NCBI GenBank assembly: GCA_938040365.1
Contig: CALHXU010000118.1
Location: 1-39,229 of the forward strand
Reading direction: 5' to 3'
DNA from: an uncultured Acidimicrobiales bacterium
Lineage (GTDB): Bacteria; Actinomycetota; Acidimicrobiia; Acidimicrobiales; SHLQ01
Length of the DNA stretch: 39,229 bases
The translations under genes were made by a program, and so were the position numbers. Positions 15,531 to 23,897 of this stretch are shown here, piece by piece (position 1 is the first letter of the stretch; every line of letters starts with the position of its first letter). Below the pieces are notes generated by a model, which was given only the letters and a program-made list of their open reading frames with translations, was not told where the DNA came from and did not search any database.

Positions 15531-16358
15531 ATGGATTTGACCAAACACCACGGTCTCGGAAACGACTTTCTGGTGACCTTTGTGGATGAGGTGCCGGCAC
15601 ACGCGTCCGACCTTGCAATCGATCTTTGTAACCGGTCGACCGGTATTGGCGCTGACGGTCTGATATTTGGGATCGATTCAGGGTTGGTTCCGATAATGGC
15701 GCTGTTTAACAACGACGGCTCCTCCGCCGAGATCTCAGGTAACGGATTGCGGTGCTTTGTGCAGGCGGTAGCGATGCGCCGAGGTGTAACCACGCTCGAC
15801 ATCGAGATCGAAACCGCCGCTGGACGTCGAGCCTGCGAACTCGAGGCAACTAACGATCCTGCGGTGTGTTTTGCCTCCACCGATATGGGCGAAGTGACGG
15901 TCGGCGATTCTCCTGACTCTGAGGACTTCTTGTCGACTATCGACGGCTTGGACGGCGTGAAACAGTGGGCGATCGGTGCGGTTGGCAATCCTCACGTCGT
16001 TATCGAGGTCGACGATCCTGCAAAGATCGAGCTCGCTCGAGTTGGCCCACAAATCGAGACGCACTTTCCTCACGGCGTGAACGCACACTTCGTGTCCCCG
16101 GCCACCGGCGCAGACAGCGAGCCAGATGAGATTATTCTCGCCGTTTGGGAACGCGGCGCCGGGATAACTCAGGCGTGCGGTTCGGGAGCGACCGTTTCAG
16201 CCCAACGCATGCACGAGTGGGGCCTCGTTGGTGAGCGAGTCAAGGTGACGATGCCCGGCGGTTCAGCATTTGTTGATGTGGCCACAGCTGGCCGGGCATC
16301 TGCGGTATTGAGTGGCGAGGCCACCTTCGTCGGAAGCGTGCAGGTCCCGCGTGGGTGA
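15531..16358 (+). CDS. dapF: Diaminopimelate epimerase DapF
   Basis: DapF converts LL-diaminopimelate to meso-diaminopimelate for lysine and peptidoglycan synthesis. The 275-residue product starts MDLTKHHGLGNDFLV, the standard family opening. Both catalytic cysteines are present, in SGNGLRCFVQ and TQACGSGATVS. GNPHVVI and PHGVNAHFV match conserved substrate-binding segments. The ATG at 15531 is preferred to the GTG three bases upstream. Its stop overlaps the hflX start, and dapC and dapE follow hflX, giving a lysine-branch cluster on one strand. It is divergent from the NIT-GGDEF-EAL gene across 78 bp. Confidence 0.95.
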   Translation: MDLTKHHGLGNDFLVTFVDEVPAHASDLAIDLCNRSTGIGADGLIFGIDSGLVPIMALFNNDGSSAEISGNGLRCFVQAVAMRRGVTTLDIEIETAAGRRACELEATNDPAVCFASTDMGEVTVGDSPDSEDFLSTIDGLDGVKQWAIGAVGNPHVVIEVDDPAKIELARVGPQIETHFPHGVNAHFVSPATGADSEPDEIILAVWERGAGITQACGSGATVSAQRMHEWGLVGERVKVTMPGGSAFVDVATAGRASAVLSGEATFVGSVQVPRG

Positions 16359-17727
16359 TGGTCCGAACGAACATGATCAGCACCGGTCAGATCACCGCGG
16401 CGCGTTTGGTGAGTTTGGTGGTGAAAGCTCAGGCCTCATCGACCGGACGTTCCGTGAGCGCATTGTTCTCGTCGGCGTAACCATGCCCGAGGGCAGCGCA
16501 GACGAGACCGACGCTTCCCTCGACGAACTTGCGCTACTCGTCGATACGGCAGGGGCTGACGAGGTGGGCCGTATCCATCAGCGCCGGAACTCACCTGACC
16601 CAGCGACCTTTGTCGGCAAGGGCAAGGCTCAAGAGATCAAAGACATGTCGCTTGCGACCGACAGCGACACCGTCGTGTTCGACGATGAATTGTCTCCCGC
16701 ACAGCAGGGCAATCTCGAGAAGATCTTGGGCCGTTCGGCGCTCGATCGGACGGCGGTCATCCTCGATATCTTCGCTCAGAATGCGTCGAGTACCGAAGGT
16801 AAAGCACAGGTTGAACTCGCCCAGTTGAAATATCGCTTGCCGCGCCTTCGGTCGTCGAGCCGAACATTTTCCCAACAGGGCGGAGGCATTGGTACTCGCG
16901 GTCCCGGCGAAACTCAGCTCGAGGTCGACCGTCGGCGCCTCGTGCGCCGAGTCCACAAACTCGAAGAAGACCTTCGCAAGCTGGCCAAGAACCGTGAAGT
17001 GCAGTCGAAGGCGCGCCGTCGGACATCGAACCGTCGAGTTGCGCTCGTTGGTTATACCAACGCCGGAAAATCCAGCGTGCTCAACCGGCTTACCGCCGCC
17101 GATGTGCTCGCCGAGGATCGGCTTTTTGCCACGCTCGATGCAACGACGCGAAAGCTATCGCTCCCCGGCGGCGAGATGCTCTTCCTTACCGACACCGTCG
17201 GGTTTGTTCGCAAGCTTCCGACCCAGCTGGTCGAAGCGTTCAAGAGCACCCTCGATGTCGTGATCGACGCCGATCTCTTGCTCCATGTGGTGGACGCGTC
17301 CGCCCCCGACGTCGCCGGAAATATCGACGCAGTCCGCAGAACGCTGCACGCCATTGGCGCTCAGGACGTTCCCGAGGTGATGGTCTTCAACAAGGTCGAC
17401 CTCAACCCAGACGTCGAGGGTTTGCTCGCTCGATTCCCGGGCTCGGTCGCCGTCTCGGCAGCTGAGGGCACCGGAATCGACGGCCTGCTCGAGACGCTCA
17501 GCGACCGACTGCGCTCCATGACCGAACTGGTCGAGCTGACCATTCCCTATGACCGGGGCGATGTCCTCGCAAAGATTCACCGCGAGGGCCAGGTCCTGAG
17601 CGAAACGGCGAATGAAGTGGGGATCGTGGTCCGTGCTCGTCTCGACCCCGACTCCAAGGGCCGGCTCGCCGAGTGGCTCTCGGGTTCCGACAAGGTTTCT
17701 CCGGCCGTGCCCGAACCCTGGGAGTAG
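16351..17727 (+). CDS. hflX: Ribosome-associated GTPase HflX
   Basis: HflX binds the 50S subunit and splits stalled or stressed ribosomes. The 458-residue product has the N-terminal HflX domain (VDTAGADEVGRIHQRRNSPD, TFVGKGKAQEI), the linker motif GTRGPGETQLEVDRRR with a coiled coil after it, then the G domain with GYTNAGKS at 234-241, DTVGF, NKVD and SAAEG. The GTG at 16351 overlaps the dapF stop; the first conserved residues begin about 35 residues later, so an internal start cannot be excluded. It is the second gene of the dapF-hflX pair, an arrangement common in actinobacteria. Confidence 0.93.
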   Translation: MGDGPNEHDQHRSDHRGAFGEFGGESSGLIDRTFRERIVLVGVTMPEGSADETDASLDELALLVDTAGADEVGRIHQRRNSPDPATFVGKGKAQEIKDMSLATDSDTVVFDDELSPAQQGNLEKILGRSALDRTAVILDIFAQNASSTEGKAQVELAQLKYRLPRLRSSSRTFSQQGGGIGTRGPGETQLEVDRRRLVRRVHKLEEDLRKLAKNREVQSKARRRTSNRRVALVGYTNAGKSSVLNRLTAADVLAEDRLFATLDATTRKLSLPGGEMLFLTDTVGFVRKLPTQLVEAFKSTLDVVIDADLLLHVVDASAPDVAGNIDAVRRTLHAIGAQDVPEVMVFNKVDLNPDVEGLLARFPGSVAVSAAEGTGIDGLLETLSDRLRSMTELVELTIPYDRGDVLAKIHREGQVLSETANEVGIVVRARLDPDSKGRLAEWLSGSDKVSPAVPEPWE

Positions 17728-17733
17728 CCCTCC

Positions 17734-17739
17734 TACACT
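17734..17739 (+). promoter_or_regulatory. dapC -10 box (TACACT)
   Basis: TACACT, identical to the miaB box, lies 9 bases before the ATG at 17749. The transcript would have no leader or one of about two bases. It lies just after the hflX stop, so dapC-dapE may be transcribed separately from dapF-hflX. Confidence 0.45.
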
Positions 17740-17748
17740 CTGTTGGCT

Positions 17749-18855
17749 ATGAAGCCATTCGAGTTGCCGCCCTACCCCTATGACCGTCTCAACGATCTTC
17801 GGGCGATCGCAAACGAACGGCACGCGTACCCAGTAGATATGTCGATCGGCGCGCCGTTCGATCCGCCGCCACCGTCGGTCGTCGAAGCGTTGTCGGCATC
17901 TGGACTTGAACGTGGCTATCCCGCGTCGAACGGTATTGCGCCTTTCCGTGAAGCCGCCCGCGACTGGATGGCCTCACAGTTCGACGCTCACGTGGATGCA
18001 ACGACACAGATCGGAGCGACCGTCGGCCTAAAGGAGTTCGTTGCTGGTATCCCGCACTGGCTTCGCCTGCGCGACCCAGACAAGGACACGGTGCTCTATC
18101 CCGCCATCAGCTATCCGAGTTATGCAATGGGCGCCGAACTCGCTCATGGCCGTGCGGTACCGGTTCCGCTCGATGAGAACTGGAATATGGTTCTCGATGC
18201 CATCGACCCGGCCGATGTTGCGCGGGCGTCGATGTTGTGGGTGAACAGCCCGGGCAATCCAACCGGTGCAATCAGTAACCTCGCCGACACCGCCGAGTGG
18301 GGTCGGAGCCACGGTGTCCCGGTGATTTCTGATGAGTGCTACATCGAATTCACCTGGGATGGACCTGCCGATACGATCGTGAAATACGGGACCGAAGGCG
18401 TGCTTGCAGTGCACAGTCTTTCAAAACGGTCGAACCTCGCCGGAGTGCGAGCAGGCTTCTATGCCGGCGATGACGAGCTGGTGCGTTGGTGTCAGGAGAT
18501 GCGGAAGCACACCGGAATGATGATGGCCGGACCTTCACAGCACGCTGCAGCCGTAGCGCTTCGCGACCAACACCATGTTGAGGTACAGCGAGAGATTTAC
18601 CGCGACCGCCTCGCACTCATGATCACGTTTCTCGCAGAGGTAGGCGTGACTGCGCCAATGCCCGGTGGCGGCTTCTATCTGTGGGCGCCGGCGCCTGAAG
18701 GTGCGTGGAACCTTGCGACACGACTTGCGACCGATGTTGGGCTCATCGTCTCTCCAGGCGAGTTCTATGGCGCAGATGGCAGCGAATACATCCGTATCGC
18801 CGTCGTGCAATCGAACGAAGCCATTGCCGATCTGAGCAATAGGCTGGCGTCATGA
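17749..18855 (+). CDS. dapC: Succinyldiaminopimelate aminotransferase (DapC type)
   Basis: A class I/II PLP aminotransferase of 368 residues. Visible motifs are YPASNGIAPFREAARDWM, the NSPGNPTGAISN segment that binds PLP, SDECYIEF with the ring-stacking Asp, and the PLP lysine in SLSKRSNLAGVRAG. The final Arg of YIRIAVV would bind the substrate carboxylate. The DapC assignment relies on the directly overlapping dapE gene and on nearby dapF; the family alone also covers other aminotransferases. The ATG at 17749 is preferred to the TTG two codons upstream. Its stop overlaps the dapE ATG (ATGA), so the two are coupled. Confidence 0.85.
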   Translation: MKPFELPPYPYDRLNDLRAIANERHAYPVDMSIGAPFDPPPPSVVEALSASGLERGYPASNGIAPFREAARDWMASQFDAHVDATTQIGATVGLKEFVAGIPHWLRLRDPDKDTVLYPAISYPSYAMGAELAHGRAVPVPLDENWNMVLDAIDPADVARASMLWVNSPGNPTGAISNLADTAEWGRSHGVPVISDECYIEFTWDGPADTIVKYGTEGVLAVHSLSKRSNLAGVRAGFYAGDDELVRWCQEMRKHTGMMMAGPSQHAAAVALRDQHHVEVQREIYRDRLALMITFLAEVGVTAPMPGGGFYLWAPAPEGAWNLATRLATDVGLIVSPGEFYGADGSEYIRIAVVQSNEAIADLSNRLAS

Positions 18856-19922
18856 CCCATCCACTCATGGCCCTCACCGCGGATCTCATCGACTACCCGT
18901 CGGAGAGTTTCAACGAAGCAGGGCTTGCCCATTGGCTACACGGCGAGCTGTCAGGCATTCCGGGTCTCGAGGTCATTCGGATTGGGGACAACGTCGTCGC
19001 TCGAACAAACCTTGGTCGCAAATACCGCGTTGCGCTCGGTGGTCATCTCGACACGGTGCCGGCGAACGACAACGCCACCGCCCGGTTCGAAGGCAAGGAG
19101 TTGCTCTACGGGCTTGGGGCGTCGGACATGAAGGGCGGGCTAGCGGTCATGATCGAGCTTGCTCGCACAATCACCGAACCAGCGGTCGACGTCACCTACG
19201 TGTTCTACGCTCGGGAGGAAGTGGCGCTCGAGCACAATGGCCTTCGTGAACTCTTCGCCGAGATTCCCGAGTACCTCGAAGCCGATGTCGCCATCTTGGG
19301 CGAACCCACGGGCGCAGTTGTCGAAGCGGGCTGTCAGGGCACGATGCGTGCGGTAGTCACGCTGATGGGCCAGCGAGCACACACCGCCCGACCGTGGATG
19401 GGGCGTAACGCGATCCACCGGCTCGGCGGGCTGCTCGAGGCTCTGTCCGCCTATGAACATCGCGAGCCGGTCATCGACGGTTGTACCTATCGTGAGGCAA
19501 TGCAGGCGGTATTTGTCGATGGTGGTGTTGCGGGCAACGTCGTTCCCGATAAGGCGGCGGTCACGATCAATCACCGTTTCGCCCCCGACCGCAGCAGCGA
19601 GGAGGCCGAGGCACATATGCGTTCGGTCATCGAACCATTCATGGAGGACGGCGACACCTTCGAAATCGTGGATCTATCGCCTGCAGCAAAGCCCGATCTA
19701 CGCCATCCTTTGATGGCGTCGCTCACCGGTCGCAACAACCTCATCGTGCGCGCCAAGCTCGGCTGGACCGATGTGGCCTTCTTTTCCGAGAAGGGCATTC
19801 CCGCGGTGAACTTTGGTCCGGGCGAAGCAACGCTCGCGCACACAAAGAATGAGAACATCGAGGCGTCGAAGCTCATCAGCACCTACGCAGCGCTCGAAGA
19901 CCTGCTCACGGTTGGCGTCTAG
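18852..19922 (+). CDS. dapE: Succinyl-diaminopimelate desuccinylase DapE
   Basis: A zinc peptidase of the M20 family that removes succinate from N-succinyl-LL-diaminopimelate. In the 356-residue product the metal ligands and catalytic residues are visible in order: GGHLDTVP, GASDMKGG, AREEVAL, LGEPTGAVVEAGCQG and, near the end, ATLAHTKNE. The dimerisation domain in the middle begins with GQRAHTARPWMGRNAIHRL. The length is normal. It overlaps dapC by four bases, and with dapC and dapF it completes the last steps of the succinylase branch to meso-DAP. It converges with the molybdopterin gene, with only 10 bases between the two stops. Confidence 0.92.
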   Translation: MTHPLMALTADLIDYPSESFNEAGLAHWLHGELSGIPGLEVIRIGDNVVARTNLGRKYRVALGGHLDTVPANDNATARFEGKELLYGLGASDMKGGLAVMIELARTITEPAVDVTYVFYAREEVALEHNGLRELFAEIPEYLEADVAILGEPTGAVVEAGCQGTMRAVVTLMGQRAHTARPWMGRNAIHRLGGLLEALSAYEHREPVIDGCTYREAMQAVFVDGGVAGNVVPDKAAVTINHRFAPDRSSEEAEAHMRSVIEPFMEDGDTFEIVDLSPAAKPDLRHPLMASLTGRNNLIVRAKLGWTDVAFFSEKGIPAVNFGPGEATLAHTKNENIEASKLISTYAALEDLLTVGV

Positions 19923-19932
19923 AACTCGACTC

Positions 19933-22227
19933 TTAGCTGACCGCTTCGAGTTTTGCTGGCACGTGCTTGTGCCACGGTGTTCCCGCAATCGGGTCCTTCC
20001 AGCCTGCGCTGGTGAGTTCGTTTGGCGCAACACCGGTCAGCTCTGGTTCACCGCCGGCGGGGGAGTAGCCGAGGCCGAGCCCATTGGGCAGCGAGATATG
20101 CCCAGCCTGCATCGTGTCGTTCACTTCGGCGACGGCAACCGCGCTGCCAGCAGCGGTCGTGATCCGGACGCGATCGCCGGTCGCAATGCCCAGATCTGAT
20201 GCATCGTCGGTGCTGAGCCGCAGCGCCCCTTCAGCATCCTTTTTACGCCATGACGGGTCACGCATGATCGTGTTTGCGGTGAAGCTCCGGCGCTCGCCAG
20301 CCGAGAGCACGTAGGGGAACTCATCATCTGTCTTCAATGGATCGTCGTTCACGAGGGATTGAAGTTCTTCGAACATCTCGGGTAGGTCAAGGTTGATCTT
20401 CTGTTCAGGAGTGCGCAATAGATCGAAGCTGTCACCATGTTCGTGCTGGGTGATGGCTATTCCGTCTCGGCTCGCTACCAGCGCATCGAACACGGCGTTG
20501 CCGAGCGCACTACCTTCGCCTTCGTAGCCCGCAGCGCGTACCTGGTCGGGATAGCGCATGGCCAGTTGTTGGCAGCTAAACCACATCGGTGCTGCCATTG
20601 CCATGCCGTCTGGCAAGGTGGCGCCGATGGTCTCGTACAGGACGACGGCGCCAAGAGCGCCAAGCGCTGGCTTTTCCGCTGCAGCGTTCATGTAGGCGGC
20701 TGCGAACTCGTCGTAGCCAGCGACCGCTGCCTCCCGGAGTGGAACGAGGTCCTCTTCGGTGACAAAGCCCATCGCCTTTGCGAGGCGCGAGTAGATCTCG
20801 GCTTCGGGAAGGGTGCCTTCGAGTGGTTCGAGCAGCGGTGCTCGCAGCGTTGCGTGGTTGGTCGGAAAGCCTGCGCTGAAGAAGGTCATCTCGGCCTTCT
20901 CGTATTGCGATGCAGCGGGGAAGACATAGTCGGCCTCGGCTGCAGTTTCGGTCATAACCACGTCGGTCACGATCGACACATCGACCGAACGCATTGCCTG
21001 GCGGAACTTCTCGGACTCGGCGAGCGAGTGGACCGGGTTCGCGCTCTCTATGAACAGGGCCCGTGTTCGGTCGGGGTGGTCGCTGAGAATGCCTTCGGCA
21101 ATCTCGTTGCACGGCACAAGCCCCGAGATGATCGCACCGCCAGTAACGGGGTCGAGTGGTTCACGGCCAGTTGCTCCGTACGAGAACAGTGGTACGAGGG
21201 AAGTGTGGGCGGTCATTCCACCAGGGACGCCGTAGCTCCCGACGAGCGTCGATAGGGCTCGCTGGAGATAGGAGATCAGCGTCGAGTGCGGCGCCATTTC
21301 GACACCGAGGTCCTCATAGACCGACACACTGTTCGCTCGTGCAATTCGACGGGCGGCGGCGCGGACGTCGTCTTCGGAAACTCCGGCCTTCTCGCAGTGA
21401 TTGGCGATCGGAACGTCGCTGAACGCGGCGATGGCAGCTTCGGTGCCAACGACGTTCTCGGCGAGCCAGTCGTTGGCCACAAGGTCTTCTTCGATGATGA
21501 TCGCCAAGATCGCGGCGAGGAGGAACGCGTCTCCACCTGGGGTGACTTGCAGGAAGTAGTCGGCAAGGTCGGCGGTCTCGGTTCGGCGAACGTCGATGAC
21601 GACCATCGATCGGTCGTCGTCCTTTGCGATTTCCTTGAGGACCCGCCGTGTCTCATCGAATCCGTGACTGTGCCACGGGTTCTTGCCCAGGAAGATCGAT
21701 ACTTCGGCTTCGGCGAACTCGCCGTGGGTGTGGGTGCCATACATGCGGCCCTCGACCCAGGCTTCGCCGGTCTTTTCTTGGGCGAGGGCATTCGACTTGC
21801 GAGTGATCCCAAGGACCGATCGCAATGCTGCGCCATAGGTGCCGACGAGATGGTTGCCTTGCCCGCCACCTCCGTAGTACATGATCTTGCCTTCACCATG
21901 GGTGGCGTTCACGCCCAAGAGTGCGTCGGCAACTTCGGAAATTGCGGTGTCCCAATCGAGTTCGATGTAGCTGCCGTCATCGAGTCGCTTGAGCGGCGAG
22001 GTTAGACGGGTCGCAGCATTCTGATAGTGGTTTAGCCGGAGCGCCTTCTCGCACGTGTACCCCTTCGAGGTGACGTGTTCTTTGTTGCCACGCACCCGGG
22101 TGATCTCACGCTCGTCGATCCGCACCTCGACCCCGCAGTTGTTGCTGCACAAGATGCACACGTTCTTGTGCCACTCAAGCGTTGTATCAGTCTCAGCTGC
22201 TGGAATCGTTGACTCGGTAGTCGTCAT
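19933..22227 (-). CDS. Molybdopterin (DMSO reductase family) oxidoreductase
   Basis: The product has 764 residues. The N-terminus binds a [4Fe-4S] cluster through CILCSNNCG and a fourth Cys in KGYTCEKALRLNHYQ. The body carries family segments such as YYGGGGQGNHLVGTYG, IFLGKNPWHSHG, FIESANPVHSLAES, VVMTETAAEADYVFPAAS and a C-terminal guanine-dinucleotide-binding domain (HISLPNGLGLGYSPAGG). No signal peptide is seen, so it is cytoplasmic. I see no Sec codon, and a clear Cys molybdenum ligand is not obvious. The substrate is unknown; formate dehydrogenase- or nitrate reductase-like annotations would be guesses. No partner subunit or cofactor gene is adjacent. The ATG at 22227 is preferred to a start at 22266, which adds an uncharacteristic head. 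Confidence 0.88.
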   Translation of the reverse strand: MTTTESTIPAAETDTTLEWHKNVCILCSNNCGVEVRIDEREITRVRGNKEHVTSKGYTCEKALRLNHYQNAATRLTSPLKRLDDGSYIELDWDTAISEVADALLGVNATHGEGKIMYYGGGGQGNHLVGTYGAALRSVLGITRKSNALAQEKTGEAWVEGRMYGTHTHGEFAEAEVSIFLGKNPWHSHGFDETRRVLKEIAKDDDRSMVVIDVRRTETADLADYFLQVTPGGDAFLLAAILAIIIEEDLVANDWLAENVVGTEAAIAAFSDVPIANHCEKAGVSEDDVRAAARRIARANSVSVYEDLGVEMAPHSTLISYLQRALSTLVGSYGVPGGMTAHTSLVPLFSYGATGREPLDPVTGGAIISGLVPCNEIAEGILSDHPDRTRALFIESANPVHSLAESEKFRQAMRSVDVSIVTDVVMTETAAEADYVFPAASQYEKAEMTFFSAGFPTNHATLRAPLLEPLEGTLPEAEIYSRLAKAMGFVTEEDLVPLREAAVAGYDEFAAAYMNAAAEKPALGALGAVVLYETIGATLPDGMAMAAPMWFSCQQLAMRYPDQVRAAGYEGEGSALGNAVFDALVASRDGIAITQHEHGDSFDLLRTPEQKINLDLPEMFEELQSLVNDDPLKTDDEFPYVLSAGERRSFTANTIMRDPSWRKKDAEGALRLSTDDASDLGIATGDRVRITTAAGSAVAVAEVNDTMQAGHISLPNGLGLGYSPAGGEPELTGVAPNELTSAGWKDPIAGTPWHKHVPAKLEAVS

Positions 22228-22243
22228 GTTGCCCCCAAAATCG

Positions 22244-22271
22244 AACGTACTACTGTTCGGTCGCAACAGTA
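22244..22271 (-). promoter_or_regulatory. Promoter with inverted repeat before the molybdopterin oxidoreductase
   Basis: On the minus strand, TACTGTT (22271-22265), seven bases, AACAGTA (22257-22251) and then TACGTT (22249-22244) stand in a row. TACGTT fits a -10 box; the perfect 7-bp inverted repeat covers the -35 region, where a dimeric regulator could bind. The ATG follows 16 bases after the -10. Confidence 0.5.
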
Positions 22272-22325
22272 CACGCCGCTGTCGTGGGGGTGCCTCGGTT
22301 TCGAGCGCAAAGCACCGCGTTTAGT

Positions 22326-22354
22326 AGCGGCGAAGGGCCGCTCTCAATAGCGGC
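22326..22354 (-). terminator. Possible lexA terminator hairpins
   Basis: AGCGGC (22326), GCCGCT (22337-22342) and AGCGGC (22349-22354) can form two mutually exclusive 6-bp hairpins just beyond the lexA stop. No good T run follows on the minus strand, so this is a weak call. Confidence 0.25.
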
Positions 22355-22357
22355 AGC

Positions 22358-22990
22358 TCAGTAACGACGGAGCACCGTGACGACCTTGCCGAAGACCTGA
22401 ACCTCGCCGGCATTAAAGACCATTGGTTCGAGGTCGTCGTTTGCGGGCAGGAGGGTCACCTTGTTGCCCTTGGCGCTGTAGGTCTTGACGGTCGCTTCTT
22501 CGCCAGGGATACCTGCGATGACGATCTCGCCGTTTGAGGCGGTGTCTCGCTTTGACACGACGACGTAGTCGCCATCGTGGATCCCGGCGTTGATCATCGA
22601 TTCGCCACGAACACGAAGCATGTAGAGCTCGCCGTCGCCGGTGAACTCGGTCGGCAGTGGCATGAGCTCTTCGACGTTTTCATGTGCGAGAACATCGGTG
22701 CCCGCAGCGACGTCGCCAACGAGGGGGACGTGGGTGACCGCAGCGCGCTCGATGACCGCGCCGGAATTCGGATCGTAACGAACTTCGATCGCCCGTGGCT
22801 TCGAGGGGTCACGTCGCAGGTAGCCGAGCTTTTGCAGCGTATTGAGGTGGCTGTGCACCGTCGATGGAGACGTGAGGCCGACCGCTTGGCCGATCTCGCG
22901 AACCGAGGGAGGGTAGCCCTGCTCGCGGTTCTGGGTGTCGATGAAATCGAGAATGCCCTGCTGGCGTTCGGTGAGGTTAGTGCCGCTCAT
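22358..22990 (-). CDS. lexA: SOS repressor LexA
   Basis: LexA represses DNA-damage genes until RecA filaments trigger its self-cleavage. The 210-residue product has the winged-helix domain at 1-65 (LTERQQGILDFI, PPSVREIGQAVGLTSPSTVHSHL), the scissile Ala96-Gly97 in GDVAAGTDV, and the Ser131 (GESMINAG) and Lys169 (EATVKTY) dyad of the S24 peptidase domain. The ATG at 22990 is chosen over the longer frame to 23170, which runs through the promoter and SOS boxes. A GAAAGAG lies about 8 bases upstream of the ATG. It is divergent from the LysM gene, the arrangement also known for mycobacterial lexA and Rv2719c. Confidence 0.97.
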   Translation of the reverse strand: MSGTNLTERQQGILDFIDTQNREQGYPPSVREIGQAVGLTSPSTVHSHLNTLQKLGYLRRDPSKPRAIEVRYDPNSGAVIERAAVTHVPLVGDVAAGTDVLAHENVEELMPLPTEFTGDGELYMLRVRGESMINAGIHDGDYVVVSKRDTASNGEIVIAGIPGEEATVKTYSAKGNKVTLLPANDDLEPMVFNAGEVQVFGKVVTVLRRY

Positions 22991-23052
22991 GTCGTGTCTC
23001 TTTCGTGCTGGTTGGTGCGATGGGGTTGCTTTTGATGCCCTGCAGGTGCAAT

Positions 23053-23136
23053 CGAACAAACTTTCGAATTTAAGGTTGCATCGTACAGATGTTCGCACTA
23101 TAACTGGAGAACGGAAGTTCGCCAAACACATGTTCG
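23053..23136. promoter_or_regulatory. Three near-consensus SOS boxes in the lexA promoter region
   Basis: Reading in the lexA direction, CGAACATGTGTTTG (23136-23123), CGAACATCTGTACG (23095-23082) and CGAAAGTTTGTTCG (23066-23053) each differ from CGAAC-N4-GTTCG at one conserved position. The first touches the -35, the second covers the start site, and the third lies in the leader. Confidence 0.75.
23097..23125 (-). promoter_or_regulatory. lexA promoter
   Basis: On the minus strand, TTGGCG (23125-23120) and TATAGT (23102-23097) are separated by 17 bases. SOS-like boxes overlap the -35 and the start point, as expected for autoregulation. Confidence 0.65.
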
Positions 23137-23184
23137 CCGAACATTCGTACCCGGTCAAGGATCCTCGCAAGATTCCCGGCTTGA

Positions 23185-23232
23185 CCCGCTGATTCCAACG
23201 GAATTTGGCGGGGCGCCGAACGAATCAGCGGG
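23185..23232. repeat. 11-bp inverted repeat upstream of the LysM gene
   Basis: CCCGCTGATTC (23185-23195) pairs perfectly with GAATCAGCGGG (23222-23232) across 26 bases. It lies in the lexA-LysM spacer on the LysM side and could be an operator or part of a transcribed leader. Confidence 0.5.
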
Positions 23233-23288
23233 GAGGGGTGGGACCGGGAAAGTCTCACGTTGCGTCGTTGCGACGGCGCGGTTCGGAC

Positions 23289-23304
23289 GGCTGAGAAATC
23301 AGCC
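23289..23304 (+). promoter_or_regulatory. GNRA-tetraloop hairpin in the LysM gene leader
   Basis: GGCTGA-GAAA-TCAGCC forms a 6-bp stem capped by a GAAA tetraloop, 36 bases before the LysM ATG. The GNRA loop suggests it acts as RNA. A second small hairpin, CGTCG-TTG-CGACG, lies at 23263-23275. Confidence 0.35.
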
Positions 23305-23339
23305 CTCTCGATCCTTTGTCACACCCCAGGAGAATACTG

Positions 23340-23888
23340 ATGACCATGACTACCAACTTCCCAACACCGATAGACGAAGTTCCCTACCACGAGCCGCGGG
23401 AATACCGAGTGCCTCGTAACCATCAGCCGTGGAACCATCAGCCCCGACACCACGAAGCGGGCAGGTACCAACCCCAGCGTGACCGACAGGTAGTGCGCCA
23501 GCAGCGCCGCCAGGTCAGCCTCGGCGCCCTGGTGGTCGGCTCGCTCATCATTGTTGCAGCAGTTATTGGATTCGGAAGCGATGTTGCTGCCACCGGTGCG
23601 ACGGCAACGTCGGCCGAGGACATCGCCACTACCTCGGTAGATACCGAATCCACCACGTTCGACGCTACCGCGTTCGATGGCGCCTCCGCCGACCCGGCCG
23701 TTGCGCCAGATGCGATCACGATCTATGTCGTACAACCCGGCGACACGCTGTGGGATATTGCGTCGAGCATCGCAACACCGGGCGAAGACATCCGTCCACT
23801 CATCGACGAACTTCGTCGCGTCGCTGGCGGGTCCTCGCTCGAGGTTGGGCAACGACTCGTGATCGACCACACGATGATTCGACAGTAG
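23340..23888 (+). CDS. Membrane-anchored LysM protein, possible SOS cell-division inhibitor
   Basis: The product has 182 residues: a His/Pro/Arg-rich cytoplasmic head (NHQPWNHQPRHHEAG), one membrane helix at about 59-80 (LGALVVGSLIIVAAVIGFG), a Thr/Ser/Ala-rich external linker and a LysM domain from about 128 (IYVVQPGDTLWDIASSIATP) that should bind peptidoglycan. Genes with this architecture next to and divergent from lexA are known: yneA in Bacillus and Rv2719c in Mycobacterium, both linked to SOS arrest of division. Functional equivalence here is inference from position and domains. The ATG at 23340 has AGGAG 6-10 bases upstream. The nearest SOS-like boxes are those of lexA, about 200 bp upstream. 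Confidence 0.85.
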   Translation: MTMTTNFPTPIDEVPYHEPREYRVPRNHQPWNHQPRHHEAGRYQPQRDRQVVRQQRRQVSLGALVVGSLIIVAAVIGFGSDVAATGATATSAEDIATTSVDTESTTFDATAFDGASADPAVAPDAITIYVVQPGDTLWDIASSIATPGEDIRPLIDELRRVAGGSSLEVGQRLVIDHTMIRQ

Positions 23889-23897
23889 GTGGCGACG

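Noticed and set aside
22242-22259. SOS box upstream of the molybdopterin oxidoreductase
   Set aside because: CGAAC and GTTCG are present but 8 bases apart instead of 4, so LexA binding is unlikely.
22991-23170. 60-residue N-terminal extension of LexA
   Set aside because: This stretch contains the lexA promoter and SOS boxes, and the conserved LexA start is the ATG at 22990.
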